Below, in pieces: positions 62,486-64,000 of a stretch of 64,000 nucleotides of DNA (position 1 is the first letter of the stretch; every line of letters starts with the position of its first letter). Source of the stretch: Chlamydiia bacterium (GTDB taxonomy: Bacteria; Chlamydiota; Chlamydiia; Chlamydiales; GCA-2402025); contig JAUICV010000002.1 of the NCBI GenBank assembly GCA_030427725.1, positions 324,436-388,435 of the forward strand, given 5' to 3'. Made by a program: the position numbers and the translations under genes. The notes beneath the pieces are model-generated. The model was not told the origin of the DNA and made no database searches. It was given only the letters and a program-made list of their open reading frames with translations.

Positions 62486-63277
62486 ATGTTAATATGGCAT
62501 AGTTTTTTTCTGTTTTTTTCAACTGTTGCAATTTTTCATGCAGTTGGAATGGAGGAAATCAATACCCGAAGAGCTTCTGTTACAAAATTTGAAAATGGAA
62601 TGACGTATTGTACCATAGAAGAGGCTCAGAAAGATTTTTTATCTATCAAGCTCGCAGTTCAATTTAACAAACGTTTTGTTGACCCTAGAGATCAGTATAT
62701 TTCAGCAGTCACTGAAAAATTGGTCTTAGGAGTTCTACAAAGTATTCACGAAACAAAAATTTTAGAGACCACTCTTCAAATGCATGAGCCTGAAGTGTTT
62801 GAAATTCCTAATCTTGTTTTGTTCAGGTTAGATTTGCATAATCCTACTCAAAGAAGTTTGAATGAAACATTAGCTTTTTTGAACCATGCTTTTGAAATTA
62901 TTTGTAGTTTAGACTTAAACGAGTTAGAAACCGAAGCTAACAAAATTATACAGGAAGACCCTCACGTGAAGTATGTGGGATGTCAAACAGGGGAGAACTT
63001 TAACTTAGAAAGCCTGAGTCCTCATGTCTCAGGATCTGAAATTAAACTGTTTTTTGCTGAGAATTATCGCCCAGAGAACATTGTACTAGTTTTAGATGGG
63101 AATGTTAAAGATTTAGCAATTTCAGCAGCGGTCCAAACCTATTTTCCATTTTTTGTGGCAAGCGGACTGACATTTCAGTTATTTGAAAACGTGACTACAG
63201 AACCGTTTTCTTTAAATACGACTCACTATGCTAATTATGGTGTATCAAGCTCTTTATTTTTCCCAGTTAAGAATTAA
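62486..63277 (+). CDS. Exported M16-peptidase-like protein, non-catalytic or truncated
   Basis: The 263-residue protein has a signal peptide (about 1-20, LIWHSFFLFFSTVAIFHAVG). Its second half has IKLFFAENYRPENIVLVLDGNV (about 187-208, read in parts), which closely resembles the M16 peptidase segment FYxxxYRPxNMxLVVVGD. The HXXEH zinc motif of active M16 domains is absent and the length is about half of a full M16 pair, so it is either a non-catalytic half or a decayed gene. Codon use and frame are intact to a stop at 63275-63277. An AAGGTAG ribosome binding site precedes the ATG. Confidence 0.6.
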   Translation: MLIWHSFFLFFSTVAIFHAVGMEEINTRRASVTKFENGMTYCTIEEAQKDFLSIKLAVQFNKRFVDPRDQYISAVTEKLVLGVLQSIHETKILETTLQMHEPEVFEIPNLVLFRLDLHNPTQRSLNETLAFLNHAFEIICSLDLNELETEANKIIQEDPHVKYVGCQTGENFNLESLSPHVSGSEIKLFFAENYRPENIVLVLDGNVKDLAISAAVQTYFPFFVASGLTFQLFENVTTEPFSLNTTHYANYGVSSSLFFPVKN

Positions 63278-63590
63278 AATATCGCAATGACAGTTTATTG
63301 AGGGAGGATATCCCTCATGAACATTATTTATCAGATTGTATTCGATTCTGAGCTCAAGACAAAGTTAAGCTTTTTACAAAGAAGTTTTTTCCCGGTCTTG
63401 GTCTAGATGATGATCAATAGATGAGGCTTTTCAAAATAATAATTCGGTGAAAATTCTTGAGATAGTACTAGCTATTGCAACTAATAAATTAGAGGGTAGA
63501 AAATTAGTTTGTTAAAATACTCTTGCTCTAAAATCTTAAAGTTAGGTTATTATTCTCGCTCTTTTCCACCAAACGATAGGAGAAAAGCAC
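63278..63590. other. 313 bp intergenic region
   Basis: No protein match is seen. It holds a hairpin (63300-63316: GAGGGA, loop GGATA, TCCCTC) directly before an ATG at 63317, which opens a 29-codon frame to 63406. The right end has a possible -10 TATTAT at 63548-63553 for the downstream gene with only a weak -35. Nothing else stands out. Confidence 0.5.
63317..63406 (+). CDS. Possible 29-codon ORF with hairpin-occluded ribosome binding site
   Basis: The frame ATG (63317) to TAG (63404-63406) codes for 29 residues starting MNIIYQIVFD. A purine-rich GGGAGG (63302-63307) would be its ribosome binding site, but it lies partly in the stem of the 6 bp hairpin 63300-63316. No homology is recognised. 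It could be real, a leader peptide for the histidine-rich gene, or chance. Confidence 0.2.
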   Translation: MNIIYQIVFDSELKTKLSFLQRSFFPVLV

Positions 63591-64000
63591 ATGAAAATAG
63601 GACAAAAAGCAACTGAAACTACAATCGCCTCGGATTCCTCAACTAAAAAAATACATAATTCACCTCCTAGCGGAATCTCTGCAGCTCCCTCAACGATATC
63701 GTCTGCTGAAACTGACCATTTAGGTCATCTTGATTCTAAGGCTCCTTTAGAAAGTGAGCACGTAAACTCATCGGGAGTCAAAGTACCTATACATCATAAA
63801 CACAAGCATCGTCATAAACATGCGCATCATCACTCACATGGAAAAAGGAGCCATGGTGAAGCAAGATCTAGTAGTAAAAAAGCTAATGGATCAGCAGAAA
63901 CAAAAAAAGTTGATGTCTTGCCTCATGTTTCTTCAGAGCATGAAGCTATTATCGTTAATCTTTACTCTGAAGTTGAGAAGATTAAAAGTGCTGGATTTTT
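63591..64000 (+). CDS. Histidine-rich protein, N-terminal part (runs off window)
   Basis: The frame opens at ATG 63591 after a clear AGGAG (63578-63582) and stays open to the window end (136 codons seen). The first 65 residues are rich in Ser, Thr and Ala. Residues 68-88 hold eleven histidines mixed with Lys and Arg (HHKHKHRHKHAHHHSH core), and the next part is Ser/Lys-rich. There is no Sec signal. Such a tract can bind nickel, zinc or copper. The Ser/Thr-rich, flexible, signal-less start would also suit a type III secretion substrate, which is inference. The C-terminal part, which would name the family, is outside the window. Confidence 0.7.
   Translation, partial: MKIGQKATETTIASDSSTKKIHNSPPSGISAAPSTISSAETDHLGHLDSKAPLESEHVNSSGVKVPIHHKHKHRHKHAHHHSHGKRSHGEARSSSKKANGSAETKKVDVLPHVSSEHEAIIVNLYSEVEKIKSAGF

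Noticed and set aside
1..64000. CRISPR arrays, rRNA genes, insertion sequences or riboswitches
   Set aside because: No regularly spaced repeats, rRNA-like conserved stretches, transposase motifs or recognisable riboswitch cores were seen.

Overview
This AT-rich 64 kb stretch looks like the chromosome of a member of the phylum Chlamydiota outside the classical genus Chlamydia. The evidence is a set of chlamydial hallmarks: a GreA of about 720 residues with a giant N-terminal extension, divergent from nqrA; a DNA topoisomerase I with a C-terminal SWIB domain; a double-length ThyX-like protein divergent from hemB; a tandem pair of TyrP-type aromatic amino acid permeases; a MORN-type lipoprotein overlapping the 5-formyltetrahydrofolate cyclo-ligase gene; and a small conserved gene beside a 2-Cys peroxiredoxin. 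Genus cannot be decided from the window. No transposase, integrase, CRISPR array or rRNA was seen. There is one tRNA gene, tRNA-Arg(ACG).

Layout. 1-9.9 kb is housekeeping: folate salvage, an OppA-type lipoprotein, an NlpC/P60 hydrolase, a NYN nuclease-like protein, RdgB, GreA and NqrA. 10-20.7 kb is an accessory block: a YjbH-type outer-membrane protein and two co-directional groups of glycosyltransferases (GT2, GT11; then GT2, GT10, GT32, a HEXXH membrane protein and a degenerate GT2-like protein), with uvrD between the groups. Almost every transferase in this block begins with a hydrophobic export-type segment, which is unusual for enzymes that use nucleotide sugars. 20.7-28 kb returns to core genes: hemB, thyX, tyrP twice and uvrB.

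28-45.8 kb is a surface-polysaccharide (O-antigen-like) locus: two GT9 heptosyltransferase-like enzymes, a CDP-6-deoxyhexose route (cytidylyltransferase, 4,6-dehydratase, a reductase/epimerase), a split transketolase, GT2 and GT4 enzymes, a Wzx-like flippase, ManC and a Wzy/WaaL-like membrane protein. Inside it sit a GH81-like beta-1,3-glucanase and two small outer-membrane beta-barrels. The cytoplasmic transferases of this locus lack signal peptides and so act as an internal control for the exported-looking set.

45.8-62.3 kb is again mostly core: topA-SWIB, a NamZ-type muramidase, groES-groEL with a promoter and a terminator, a PrmA-like methyltransferase, TrkH/TrkA potassium uptake, tRNA-Arg, a metallo-beta-lactamase-fold hydrolase, peroxiredoxin, enolase, RsgA, a SpoU methyltransferase and a CCA-adding enzyme. 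The last 2 kb holds a secreted M16-like fragment without its zinc motif, a possible 29-codon ORF, and the start of a histidine-rich protein that runs off the window.

Genes are tightly packed. Four of the seven convergent gene pairs overlap by exactly 4 nt through shared stop codons. Family calls come from reading motifs by eye; no database search was run.
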